This document shows positions 1 through 6,077 of a stretch of DNA of 13,251 nt, one piece after another. Source of the stretch: Candidatus Minthenecus merdequi. GTDB taxonomy: Bacteria; Bacteroidota; Bacteroidia; Bacteroidales; Paludibacteraceae. The notes beneath the pieces are model-generated. The model was not told the origin of the DNA. It ran no database searches and saw nothing but the letters and a program-made list of their open reading frames with translations. Location: assembly GCA_018064385.1 (NCBI GenBank), contig JAGHVI010000006.1, positions 1 through 13,251 on the forward strand, read 5' to 3'. Positions within the stretch are counted from its first letter, which is position 1; the number at the start of each line of letters is the position of its first letter. Position numbers and translations under genes: made by a program.

Positions 1-18
1 CTGCCGATATATCGACAG
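1..18 (-). terminator. Possible hairpin after tRNA-Gly, cut by window edge
   Basis: Read on the minus strand, this stretch forms an inverted repeat: CTGTCG, a six-base AT-rich loop, then CGGCAG, with one G-U pair. It starts a few bases past the CCA end of tRNA-Gly, where a terminator or 3' processing signal for the tRNA transcript would sit. The U-tract that would prove a terminator lies outside the window. It could equally be part of another element downstream. Confidence 0.25.
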
Positions 19-24
19 GTCTTG

Positions 25-100
25 TGGAGCGGAAAACGGGACTCAAACCCGCGACCCCCAGCTTGGAAGGCTAGTGCTCTATCGACTGAGCTATTTCCGC
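25..100 (-). tRNA. tRNA-Gly (anticodon TCC)
   Basis: On the minus strand the sequence folds into a full cloverleaf. The acceptor stem is GCGGAAA paired with TTTCCGC. The D arm contains AGCTC...GAGC and the T arm contains GGGTTTGAGTCCC. The anticodon stem CTAGC/GCTGG encloses the loop CTTCCAA, giving anticodon TCC (plus-strand 65-67), which reads GGA/GGG glycine codons. The discriminator is U (position 28), as usual for bacterial tRNA-Gly. A CCA tail appears to be encoded (27-25), whereas the neighbouring tRNA-Tyr has none. It lies 7 nt after tRNA-Tyr and is probably co-transcribed with it. Confidence 0.96.
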
Positions 101-107
101 ATAAAAG

Positions 108-190
108 TGGGCAGTGATGGATTCGAACCACCGAAGGCGAAAGCCAGCTGAGTTACAGTCAGCCCCATTTGGCCACTCTGGTAACTGCCC
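108..190 (-). tRNA. tRNA-Tyr (anticodon GTA)
   Basis: The minus strand gives an 83-nt class II tRNA. The acceptor stem is GGGCAGT paired with ACTGCCC and the discriminator is A. The anticodon stem GCTGA/TCAGC encloses the loop CTGTAAC with anticodon GTA (plus 154-156). A long variable arm and the T loop GGTTCGAATCC follow. The long variable arm is expected for bacterial tRNA-Tyr. CCA is not encoded, since CTT follows the discriminator. It is the first gene of a Tyr-Gly pair and its 5' end lies about 10 nt from the predicted transcription start. Confidence 0.97.
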
Positions 191-206
191 TTTGAATTTG
201 CGGGTG

Positions 207-238
207 CAAAGGTACGACTTTTATTTGATATTACCAAA
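207..238 (-). promoter_or_regulatory. Promoter of the tRNA-Tyr/tRNA-Gly unit
   Basis: On the minus strand, TTTG (238-235) is followed after 20 nt by TACCTTTG (214-207). This matches the Bacteroidetes primary sigma consensus TTTG-N19-21-TAnnTTTG exactly. The predicted start falls near 200, about 10 nt before tRNA-Tyr. The -33 box and most of the spacer lie inside the last codons of ribH (stop codon at 221-223), so the tRNA promoter is embedded in the upstream gene. Confidence 0.8.
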
Positions 239-721
239 TGTTTTGAGCATTTTTAATGCACAAATTGCACCTTCGTAACCTTTGTTGCCCAACTTACCCC
301 CACAACGCTCTTGTGCTTGTGCCATATTTTCGGTTGTCAACACACTGAAAATCACTGGACAAACGCCCTCTGCATTGAGAGTAGAAATGCCGTTTGCGAC
401 GCCCTGACAAATGTAGTCAAAATGGGGTGTTTCGCCACGAATAACGCATCCTATAACAACAATTCCGCTATATTTTGCCGATTTAATGAGTCGTGAAGCA
501 GCGAAAGTGAGTTCAAAAGTACCAGGAACGACGAAAAAATCAAGCAAATCATCGTGAACTCCGTGCTCGGTGAAGCCGCGACGTGCACCTTCAGCAAGAG
601 CAAAAGTGATGTCTTGATTCCACTCGGCATAAACAATAGCAAAACGTTTGCCCACCAAAGATTCTTCGGAGGGCAAACAATTTTCAGCAAATTTGTTTAT
701 ATCAAAATTAGCTGTTGACAT
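221..721 (-). CDS. ribH: 6,7-dimethyl-8-ribityllumazine synthase
   Basis: This is the penultimate enzyme of riboflavin synthesis. It condenses 5-amino-6-ribitylamino-uracil with 3,4-dihydroxy-2-butanone 4-phosphate, and the family forms pentamers or 60-mer capsids in the cytosol. At 166 residues it has the normal family length. Family motifs are present in order: an EWN segment near residue 33 (aromatic residue that stacks on the substrate ring), PGTFEL at 66-71, and GETPHFDYIC at 96-105 with the catalytic His at about 100. Towards the end comes a GGKLGNKG phosphate-binding stretch. The start ATG shares one base with the stop of the upstream TPR gene (TAATG), so translation is probably coupled and both use the promoter at 1505-1535. 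No FMN riboswitch is visible upstream. Confidence 0.97.
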   Translation of the reverse strand: MSTANFDINKFAENCLPSEESLVGKRFAIVYAEWNQDITFALAEGARRGFTEHGVHDDLLDFFVVPGTFELTFAASRLIKSAKYSGIVVIGCVIRGETPHFDYICQGVANGISTLNAEGVCPVIFSVLTTENMAQAQERCGGKLGNKGYEGAICALKMLKTFGNIK

Positions 722-1407
722 TACTTGGAAGCATGGATTTTGCAGTTCTCGATACGTTTGTCCATATCTTGAGCAAGAGGAGAGTCGAAATACTTATCCT
801 TGATGGTAGTGTAGCATTGTTCAGCCTTAGCGTAGTCGCCTTGTTTCTCGTAGCAGATAGCAGCTTTATTGAGAGCACGAGGAGCTGTTAAAACATTATC
901 ATATCCAGCAGCCTCTTCAAACAACTTGACAGCCTTATCTAATTCACCGAGAAAGACATAGCAGTCACCTTTGAGAGTAATAGTTGCAGGACCAAAATTA
1001 ACAGATTCGGTATGATACCTGTCAAGGTAGTCGATTGCATCTTGATACTGACCAAGTTTGAAGCAGCAAACGGCAGCATAGCAGCAAGCAAGGTTGCTTG
1101 TTTCAGTCAACTTGTATCCATCAGCTATGTCAGCGAAGCCTTCGTTCATACCATCACCATTCAGAGCGAGAGCGAAAGAGTCCTGTTCGAAATAGTAAAC
1201 GCACTGAGCAAGTTTGTTTGCGGCATCCTCGTTTTTAGGAGCAATGTACTGAGTACGGAACAAAACAATGCCGGCAGCAATAACGATAACAACGACCAAA
1301 GCCCAAATGAAAAGTTTTTGGTGTTTTTCAAGGAATTGTTCTGTTTTAGAGAGAGCCTCGTCAGCAGCAAGAGTCTCTTCGACCTGTGGTTTTGTGTTCT
1401 TTGCCAT
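721..1407 (-). CDS. Membrane-anchored tetratricopeptide repeat protein
   Basis: The protein has 228 residues. A charged cytoplasmic N-terminus (about 1-31) leads into one transmembrane helix (about 32-50, rich in I, V and A). The rest is an alpha-helical domain with TPR features, for example LGQYQDAIDYLDRY, LGELDKAVKLFEEA and QGDYAKAEQCYTTI, spaced about 34-38 residues apart. The layout resembles YfgM-type single-pass TPR proteins, which help secretion or chaperone handover at the inner membrane, but that role is inferred from architecture only. It lies directly before ribH with a 1-nt overlap and is the first gene after the promoter at 1505-1535. From memory, a TPR gene next to ribH is a common arrangement in Bacteroidales, often with recF nearby; recF is not seen here. 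Confidence 0.85.
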   Translation of the reverse strand: MAKNTKPQVEETLAADEALSKTEQFLEKHQKLFIWALVVVIVIAAGIVLFRTQYIAPKNEDAANKLAQCVYYFEQDSFALALNGDGMNEGFADIADGYKLTETSNLACCYAAVCCFKLGQYQDAIDYLDRYHTESVNFGPATITLKGDCYVFLGELDKAVKLFEEAAGYDNVLTAPRALNKAAICYEKQGDYAKAEQCYTTIKDKYFDSPLAQDMDKRIENCKIHASK

Positions 1408-1480
1408 TTATAAAAAGTGTTTATATTATTCTGAAATAGTGATACGAGCATGTGTTCTTCAAACACAAAAAGAGGGGGAT

Positions 1481-1492
1481 TTTGTGCACAAA
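1481..1492. promoter_or_regulatory. 12-bp perfect palindrome, possible operator
   Basis: TTTGTGCACAAA is a perfect 12-bp inverted repeat. It lies just downstream of the -7 box of the TPR-ribH promoter (1505-1512), at roughly +6 to +17 of the predicted transcript. A dimeric repressor could bind there and block initiation or early elongation. The site has no loop, so a DNA-level role is likelier than an RNA hairpin. A chance palindrome in AT-rich DNA is possible. Confidence 0.3.
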
Positions 1493-1504
1493 TTTTTGCG
1501 ACTG

Positions 1505-1535
1505 CAAAATTACAACTTTTTTTCCATTCAACAAA
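1505..1535 (-). promoter_or_regulatory. Promoter of the TPR-ribH operon
   Basis: On the minus strand, TTTG (1535-1532) is followed after 19 nt by TAATTTTG (1512-1505), a full match to the Bacteroidetes -33/-7 consensus. The predicted start is near 1498, giving a leader of about 90 nt before the ATG at 1407. The leader holds a weak 6-bp hairpin (TGTGTT...AACACA, plus 1451-1467) but no recognisable riboswitch. Confidence 0.75.
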
Positions 1536-1557
1536 ACGAAATTTTGATTTTTTATTG

Positions 1558-1565
1558 TACCTTTG
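1558..1565 (+). promoter_or_regulatory. Probable -7 element of the plus-strand operon
   Basis: TACCTTTG matches the Bacteroidetes -7 consensus TAnnTTTG perfectly, 27 nt before the ATG at 1593. No TTTG or TTG is found 19-21 nt upstream, so the -33 box is missing or divergent. The element lies in the divergent region shared with the TPR-ribH promoter, whose -33 box is only 22 nt away. Confidence 0.5.
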
Positions 1566-1592
1566 TAGCATCAATTTCACCAAAAGAAGGTT

Positions 1593-2027
1593 ATGATAGA
1601 AATAGAACGTAAGTTTTTGGTAATCAGTAATGAATATCATTCAGAAAAAGTATTTCACATACGGCAAGGATATATTTGCAGCGAAAAAAACAAGGTTGTT
1701 CGCGTCAGAATCAGAGATAATCGGGCTTTTTTGACGCTAAAAAATGCCATGATTGGCTTTGCAAGGAACGAATATGAGTACGAAATTCCAGTAAAAGATG
1801 CAGAGGAGATGTTGGAAAATATGTGTCGTAAACCGATAATCGACAAACATCGTTATCTGTATGAATATAGTGGACACACGTGGGAAATTGATGAATTTCA
1901 TGGGAAGAACGAAGGGTTGGTAATAGCGGAGATTGAGTTGGAAGATATCAATGAAGAATTTGAGAAACCTAAGTTCATCGGGGAAGAGGTAACAGGGAAA
2001 CCACATTATTATAACGCAAACCTATAA
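1593..2027 (+). CDS. CYTH-domain (triphosphate tunnel) phosphohydrolase
   Basis: The 144-residue protein starts with the CYTH signature ExExK (E3, E5, K7 in MIEIERKFLV). Alternating charged strands follow, such as RVRIRD, LTLK, YEYEIPV, WEIDEF and AEIELED, which in this fold line an eight-stranded beta tunnel that binds metal ions and a triphosphate. Short single-domain bacterial members usually hydrolyse inorganic tripolyphosphate. Some relatives are class IV adenylate cyclases, and database labels of that kind are often wrong for short forms. The length and N-terminal motif fit a complete cytosolic enzyme. It is the first gene of a tight plus-strand run, with 5 nt separating it from the next gene. 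The substrate cannot be decided from sequence. Confidence 0.9.
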   Translation: MIEIERKFLVISNEYHSEKVFHIRQGYICSEKNKVVRVRIRDNRAFLTLKNAMIGFARNEYEYEIPVKDAEEMLENMCRKPIIDKHRYLYEYSGHTWEIDEFHGKNEGLVIAEIELEDINEEFEKPKFIGEEVTGKPHYYNANL

Positions 2028-2032
2028 AGATT

Positions 2033-3130
2033 ATGAAAAAGAGTTTTGTTTATATTTTGATGTTGATAGTTTTTGCAGCGTGCAAAGATCGGGTAAAAAT
2101 TTCGGGAACAATAGAGTGTGCCCGAGGAGAAATGTTATATGTTGAGCACACAGGATTGAATAAGAGTGAAATCCTTGACTCAATAGAGACAGACGATGAC
2201 GGGGAGTTCAAATTCAAGGTTGAACGTCCACAATACCCAGACTTGTATAGGATAAGAATAGGAAAGAATTTCGTAATTTTTGCATTAGACTCGGTATCGG
2301 GCGATATAGAGATAAATGTTCCAGACAGCAGTTTTCATAAAGCAGAGATAAAAGGTTCGGAGGTTTCGGCAGAGATACAAAGACTTCGTGCATCGCATTA
2401 CGAATTGCAGCAACTGGCACTAAAAAAAGATGTAGCAGGAGTTGACGAAGCATTGAAAAAACACAATGAATTGGCTCAGGAGATAATTCTGAAAGATACG
2501 AAGTCAATGTCGGCATACTATGCTATAAATCAAACCTTCAATGGGTTATACTATTTCAATCCATACGAGAAGAGAGGGTTGCAATTTTGGTCAGCGGTTG
2601 CAACAGGTTTTGACCTTAATTATCCAGAATACGAACGTTCAAAAGAATTGAAGGCCATCACGCTGAATGCCATAAAGCAGGTAAGGAACTATCGGTTGGA
2701 CGTAGATGCAATTCTGGAATCTGGAGAAGAGTCAGCCTTCATTGACATTGAGTTACCAAACAGGAGAGATGACAAAGTAAAACTGTCATCGCTCAAGGGG
2801 AAACTTGTATTGATAGATTTTTCGGCATATACAATGGAGCAAGCAAGCGCACACATGCTATTTCTGCACGAACTTTATGACGTATATCACAAGCACGGGC
2901 TGGAGATTTTCCAGGTATCAGTAGATCCGTCTAAATTGCAATGGCTTGAGCTGTCGCACAACAGTCAATGGATATGCGTACACGACGAGCGTTCGACAGC
3001 GTCACCGATATTATTATCATACAATATAACAGAGATTCCGACGTTCTTCCTGATGGATTATGATGGAACGATTTTGGGGAGGTTCAACCATGAAAATTTA
3101 GAGTATGCGATAACCAAATATCTGAGGTGA
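2033..3130 (+). CDS. DUF4369/thioredoxin-fold lipoprotein lacking CXXC
   Basis: The 365-residue protein has a lipoprotein signal peptide with lipobox FAAC (lipidated Cys at 17), so it should be anchored in the cell envelope. Residues about 20-110 resemble DUF4369, a small beta-domain that precedes thioredoxin folds in many Bacteroidetes lipoproteins (ISGTIECARGEMLYVE, DGEFKFKVE). A helical linker leads to a TlpA/AhpC-like thioredoxin fold from about 235 to the end: a GKLVLIDFSAY strand at about 255-266 and the cis-Pro segment TEIPTFF (Pro at about 336). Where the redox CXXC should follow FxAxW, the sequence reads TMEQA, with Met268 and Ala271 in place of both cysteines. The domain therefore cannot do classical disulfide exchange and may act in binding or as a scaffold. 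Its stop codon overlaps the queG start by 4 nt. Confidence 0.85.
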   Translation: MKKSFVYILMLIVFAACKDRVKISGTIECARGEMLYVEHTGLNKSEILDSIETDDDGEFKFKVERPQYPDLYRIRIGKNFVIFALDSVSGDIEINVPDSSFHKAEIKGSEVSAEIQRLRASHYELQQLALKKDVAGVDEALKKHNELAQEIILKDTKSMSAYYAINQTFNGLYYFNPYEKRGLQFWSAVATGFDLNYPEYERSKELKAITLNAIKQVRNYRLDVDAILESGEESAFIDIELPNRRDDKVKLSSLKGKLVLIDFSAYTMEQASAHMLFLHELYDVYHKHGLEIFQVSVDPSKLQWLELSHNSQWICVHDERSTASPILLSYNITEIPTFFLMDYDGTILGRFNHENLEYAITKYLR

Positions 3131-3999
3131 ACAGCGAGGAGATAAAACAGAGGGCAATTGAGGTGGGTTTTGATGCGTGTGGTATTGCCACAGCTGAGCC
3201 ATTCACAAACGATTTTGCAAGATGGCAAGAGTGGTTGGACAAAGACTACAATGCCACGATGCGCTATATGGAGCGGCGGATAAACCCAACAGATATGCTT
3301 CAAGGCGCACGGTCGGTCATTGTTTGCCTGATGAACTACTATCCGAGAGAGACGCAGAGAGAGGGAGAGCCGAAGATTGCAAAGTACGCATTTTCAAAGG
3401 ATTACCACTTTGTGATGTGGGAGAAACTGAAGTTGTTGGCTGAAAGAATAAAATTAAAGGATTATGCGATAGCGTGCGACACTATGCCAGTGTTTGATAG
3501 GGCTTTAGCCGTGAGAGCAGGTTTAGGGTGGATTGGCAGGAACAATATGCTTATCAACCCATTGTTCGGGTCATACACATTTATCGGGGAATTATTTACT
3601 ACCCTCCCCTTGAGACCTGACGAGCAGATGAAGGAGCGGTGTGGAAGATGTCACAGGTGTTTGGAATTATGTCCTACAGGAGCAATAAGAGAGAAATGCC
3701 TTGATGCCAATAGGTGTCTGTCATTCAGAACCATAGAGGATAAAAAGCCCTTAACAAAGGAAGAAGCAAGCCACAACTGGGTGTTTGGGTGTGACGAATG
3801 CCAGATGGCCTGTCCGTGGAACAAACGGTTTGCACATCCAAATGAGCATAAAGAGTTTGCGCCTGTAACATTGGAACTGGAAATCACAACATTGAGCAAT
3901 TCGGTGCTTCGCAAGGCACAGTCGCCGTTTTGCCGTTCAAATATAACTAAACTAAAAGAAAATCACAGGTTATGCATATCAAATCGTCAGAATTCGTAA
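3127..3999 (+). CDS. queG: Epoxyqueuosine reductase QueG (short form)
   Basis: QueG reduces epoxyqueuosine to queuosine in the wobble position of tRNAs with GUN anticodons (Tyr, His, Asn, Asp), using cobalamin and two 4Fe-4S clusters. The 290-residue protein shows the cobalamin-domain segment PVFDRALAVRAGLGWIGRNN with the conserved acid D124. Ferredoxin-like motifs follow: C172-x2-C175-x2-C178-x3-C182-P and FGC222-x2-C225-x3-C229-PWN. It lacks the C-terminal HEAT-like domain of longer QueG proteins, as is usual in Bacteroidetes. The start is GTG at 3127, overlapping the previous stop (GTGA). The conserved end (SPFCRSNITKLKEN, like the usual R-x-LxRN tail) is followed by about 14 extra residues that overlap engB. 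A tRNA-Tyr(GTA), a QueG-pathway substrate, lies 3 kb away, probably by chance. Confidence 0.96.
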   Translation: MNSEEIKQRAIEVGFDACGIATAEPFTNDFARWQEWLDKDYNATMRYMERRINPTDMLQGARSVIVCLMNYYPRETQREGEPKIAKYAFSKDYHFVMWEKLKLLAERIKLKDYAIACDTMPVFDRALAVRAGLGWIGRNNMLINPLFGSYTFIGELFTTLPLRPDEQMKERCGRCHRCLELCPTGAIREKCLDANRCLSFRTIEDKKPLTKEEASHNWVFGCDECQMACPWNKRFAHPNEHKEFAPVTLELEITTLSNSVLRKAQSPFCRSNITKLKENHRLCISNRQNS

Positions 4000-4565
4000 T
4001 CTCGAACAACACTTACCGCAAATGTCCTGAGGGTAGCCGCCACGAGTTTGCATTCATCGGGCGTAGCAACGTTGGAAAATCGTCGTTAATAAATATGCTG
4101 CTGCAACACCCTGATTTAGCCAAGACATCGTCAAAACCAGGGAAAACCTTGCTTATTAACCATTTCATTGTCAATGATGAATGGTATGTAGTTGATTTGC
4201 CGGGGTATGGTTATGCCCGTGCTTCGAAGGAACAGAGGGAGATATTGAGGACGATTATAGAGAATTATGTTCTGTATAGGGAGCAATTATCGAATTTGTT
4301 TGTGCTGATAGACTCAAGATTAGAGCCTCAAAAGATTGATTTGGAGTTTATGGAGTGGCTTGGGGAGAATGAGGTGCCTTTCTCGATAGTGTTCACAAAG
4401 ATTGACAAATTAGGACCTATAAGGTTGAAGGAGAACATCGAGGTTTATAAGCAAAAATTGTTTGAGACATGGGAAGAGTTGCCTCCAATTTTCACCACAT
4501 CATCAGAAAAACTGCTTGGCAGAGAGCCTATTTTGGATTATATTGATGGGATAATTCACAAATAA
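3972..4565 (+). CDS. engB: Ribosome biogenesis GTPase EngB (YihA/YsxC)
   Basis: EngB is an essential TRAFAC-class GTPase needed for late assembly of the 50S ribosomal subunit. All G motifs are present in 197 residues, the normal length: G1 GRSNVGKS (30-37), the G2 Thr in the KPGKT segment (about 55-59), G3 DLPGYG (75-80), G4 TKID (142-145) and G5 TSS (176-178). The start ATG at 3972 gives the typical IKSSEFVIS N-terminus, so the 28-nt overlap with queG is real and not a start-site error. It ends the plus-strand operon. The next gene is convergent only 35 nt away, and no hairpin terminator is seen between them. Confidence 0.96.
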   Translation: MHIKSSEFVISNNTYRKCPEGSRHEFAFIGRSNVGKSSLINMLLQHPDLAKTSSKPGKTLLINHFIVNDEWYVVDLPGYGYARASKEQREILRTIIENYVLYREQLSNLFVLIDSRLEPQKIDLEFMEWLGENEVPFSIVFTKIDKLGPIRLKENIEVYKQKLFETWEELPPIFTTSSEKLLGREPILDYIDGIIHK

Positions 4566-4600
4566 CGGTAGAATCATGTACTGAGAATGTGGGCGAATTT

Positions 4601-5722
4601 TCAAGGGTTAGCAAGAGTATCTGTAAGAAGACTATCGATTTTCGCCTTGAGGTAGTGGTTTTCACGTATAAGGCGATCTGTTTTTTCTTCGTTGGCTTGA
4701 ATGATTTCTTCAAGGATTTTCATATTTCGGACTATGTCACTGCCGAAAATCGCATCTTGCGTGAAGATGATTTGATTGCGGTTCAGTTTATGTCTCTCAG
4801 CTTCACTATAAATTTTCTCATATTCAGTTTCAGTCAGTTTGTCACCAGCAATAAAGAGTTCAACCTTTGCTGGGGAGGTTTCAGTGTGGAGTGTATAATC
4901 GTAGATATAACTATTGCCTATGTTCTTGCAATTGTCAACGAAACTGTTGGCATACAGTGAAAAGGTGTTTTCTTGTATAACTTTATAACCAGAAATTGCA
5001 CTCGGAATGATGATTATTACCAACATAACTGCAAGCAATACCCTACCCTTCCAATTCTCGACTGCTTCTGAGCTCTTGACAACTGGATAGCCAAGGAATT
5101 TTGTACCCAACAAGGTAGCAAGGGCGATGAAGACGCTGTTTATGAAGAAGAGGTAAAACGCACCAAGAGCATATTTCATCTGCCACGCCGCTATACCATA
5201 ACCAACAGTACAAAGAGGCGGCATAAGGGCAGTGGCAATTGCAACACCTGACATTACAGTGCCTTTCTCTTTGCGAGAGAGTTCAATGACACCAGCAAAC
5301 CCTCCGAAGAGAGCAATAAGCACATCATAGATAGTAGGATTTGTTCGCGAGAGAAGTTCCGTAGGATGTTCAAGGTCAAGAGGTGAAATAAGAAAGAATA
5401 GCGTAGAAGCCAAGAGAGAGATGCCTACCATTATGCCAAGGTGTTTGAGCGAGTGCCGAATCAGCATAACATCACGAGTGCCTACACCCATACCAACGCC
5501 AACGATAGGAGTCATTAGCGGGGAGATGAGCATTGCACCGATTATTACCGCCACTGAGTTAACATTCAGTCCCAAAGAGGCAATGACTATGGCACAAAAG
5601 AGGATTAAGGTGTTGGGACCACGGAATGCCAAGTTCCCTCGCACATTCGCAATGGCATTGTTTATATCCAAATAGCCATGTATATCAATCAGTACTCTGA
5701 TTCTCTTCAATAATTCTTTCAT
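4601..5722 (-). CDS. DUF389 family integral membrane protein
   Basis: The 373-residue protein has about seven hydrophobic segments between residues 36 and 245. It carries the two family signatures of DUF389 (TIGR00341-like): SVAVIIGAMLISPLMTPI at 56-73 and GVAIATALMPPLCTVGYG at 159-176, internally similar P/G-rich motifs that suggest a duplicated core. The soluble C-terminal part (about 250-373) ends in a probable coiled coil (MKILEEIIQANEEKTDRLIRENH). The family is widespread and its function is not established; a transporter role is only a guess. No promoter was found. A strong terminator hairpin lies 14 nt before its start codon, so expression may depend on read-through from the dciA-like gene or on an unusual promoter. 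It converges with engB. Confidence 0.88.
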   Translation of the reverse strand: MKELLKRIRVLIDIHGYLDINNAIANVRGNLAFRGPNTLILFCAIVIASLGLNVNSVAVIIGAMLISPLMTPIVGVGMGVGTRDVMLIRHSLKHLGIMVGISLLASTLFFLISPLDLEHPTELLSRTNPTIYDVLIALFGGFAGVIELSRKEKGTVMSGVAIATALMPPLCTVGYGIAAWQMKYALGAFYLFFINSVFIALATLLGTKFLGYPVVKSSEAVENWKGRVLLAVMLVIIIIPSAISGYKVIQENTFSLYANSFVDNCKNIGNSYIYDYTLHTETSPAKVELFIAGDKLTETEYEKIYSEAERHKLNRNQIIFTQDAIFGSDIVRNMKILEEIIQANEEKTDRLIRENHYLKAKIDSLLTDTLANP

Positions 5723-5736
5723 ATTGTCGTAAGGTT

Positions 5737-5765
5737 AAAAAAGCTCACAGTAGTGAGCTTTTTTT
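5737..5765. terminator. Bidirectional intrinsic terminator after the ileS-guaD-dciA unit
   Basis: A 12-bp stem pairs AAAAAAGCTCAC (5737-5748) with GTGAGCTTTTTT (5753-5764) around the 4-nt loop AGTA, with a U-run on either strand. On the minus strand it lies 7 nt past the DUF721 stop codon and should end transcription of the ileS operon. It also lies only 14 nt before the DUF389 start codon, so it could attenuate that gene. Confidence 0.85.
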
Positions 5766-5771
5766 AATATT

Positions 5772-6077
5772 TTACCTGAGGATGAGACTTTTAACTATAT
5801 CAATACCCATCTGTTCGTTGATTTTTTTGATGATAGAAGTTCGGTTCATGAAGAGTTCCTGACGGAGAGCAGGAAGCTGTATTGAGGCATAGAGAACACC
5901 TCGTTCAAAACGCTCTTTGCTGCTGTAACGCCCCATAGTAGAACCAAGTACGTTTCGCCACGTTTCAACAACTCGAATTGCGCGTAGTCCCTCCATAGCA
6001 TTAACACCAACGACATCACCCATAATTTTAGGCAAAATCTCACCAAGTGACATTGTGTCGGCAAAACGGTCTTCCAT
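5772..6077 (-). CDS. DUF721/DciA-like protein, probable helicase loader
   Basis: This 101-residue basic protein matches the DUF721 (DciA) family. An N-terminal helical part contains VVETWRNVLGSTMGRYS, and the segment GVLYASIQLPALRQELFMNR is followed by the conserved IIKKINEQMG...IVKSLILR end. DciA is the ancestral loader or operator of the replicative helicase DnaB in bacteria without DnaC/DnaI, so a replication role is likely by family. I place the start at ATG 6077. This overlaps the guaD stop by one base (TGATG) and gives MEDRFADT; a TTG one codon earlier is less likely. It is the last gene of the ileS-guaD unit and is followed by a strong terminator. In many Bacteroidetes this gene sits beside recF, which is absent here. 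Confidence 0.85.
   Translation of the reverse strand: MEDRFADTMSLGEILPKIMGDVVGVNAMEGLRAIRVVETWRNVLGSTMGRYSSKERFERGVLYASIQLPALRQELFMNRTSIIKKINEQMGIDIVKSLILR

Noticed and set aside
1408..1498. Possible FMN riboswitch in the TPR-ribH leader
   Set aside because: The leader is only about 90 nt. It lacks the conserved multi-helix junction sequences of the FMN aptamer and has only a weak 6-bp hairpin.
1543..1546. TTTG as -33 box for the plus-strand promoter
   Set aside because: It is only 11 nt from the -7 element at 1558; the consensus spacing is 19-21 nt.
1161..1640. 159-codon minus-strand frame across the divergent promoter region
   Set aside because: It overlaps the TPR gene in another frame and runs through the promoter of that operon. 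Its composition is low-complexity and AT-driven.
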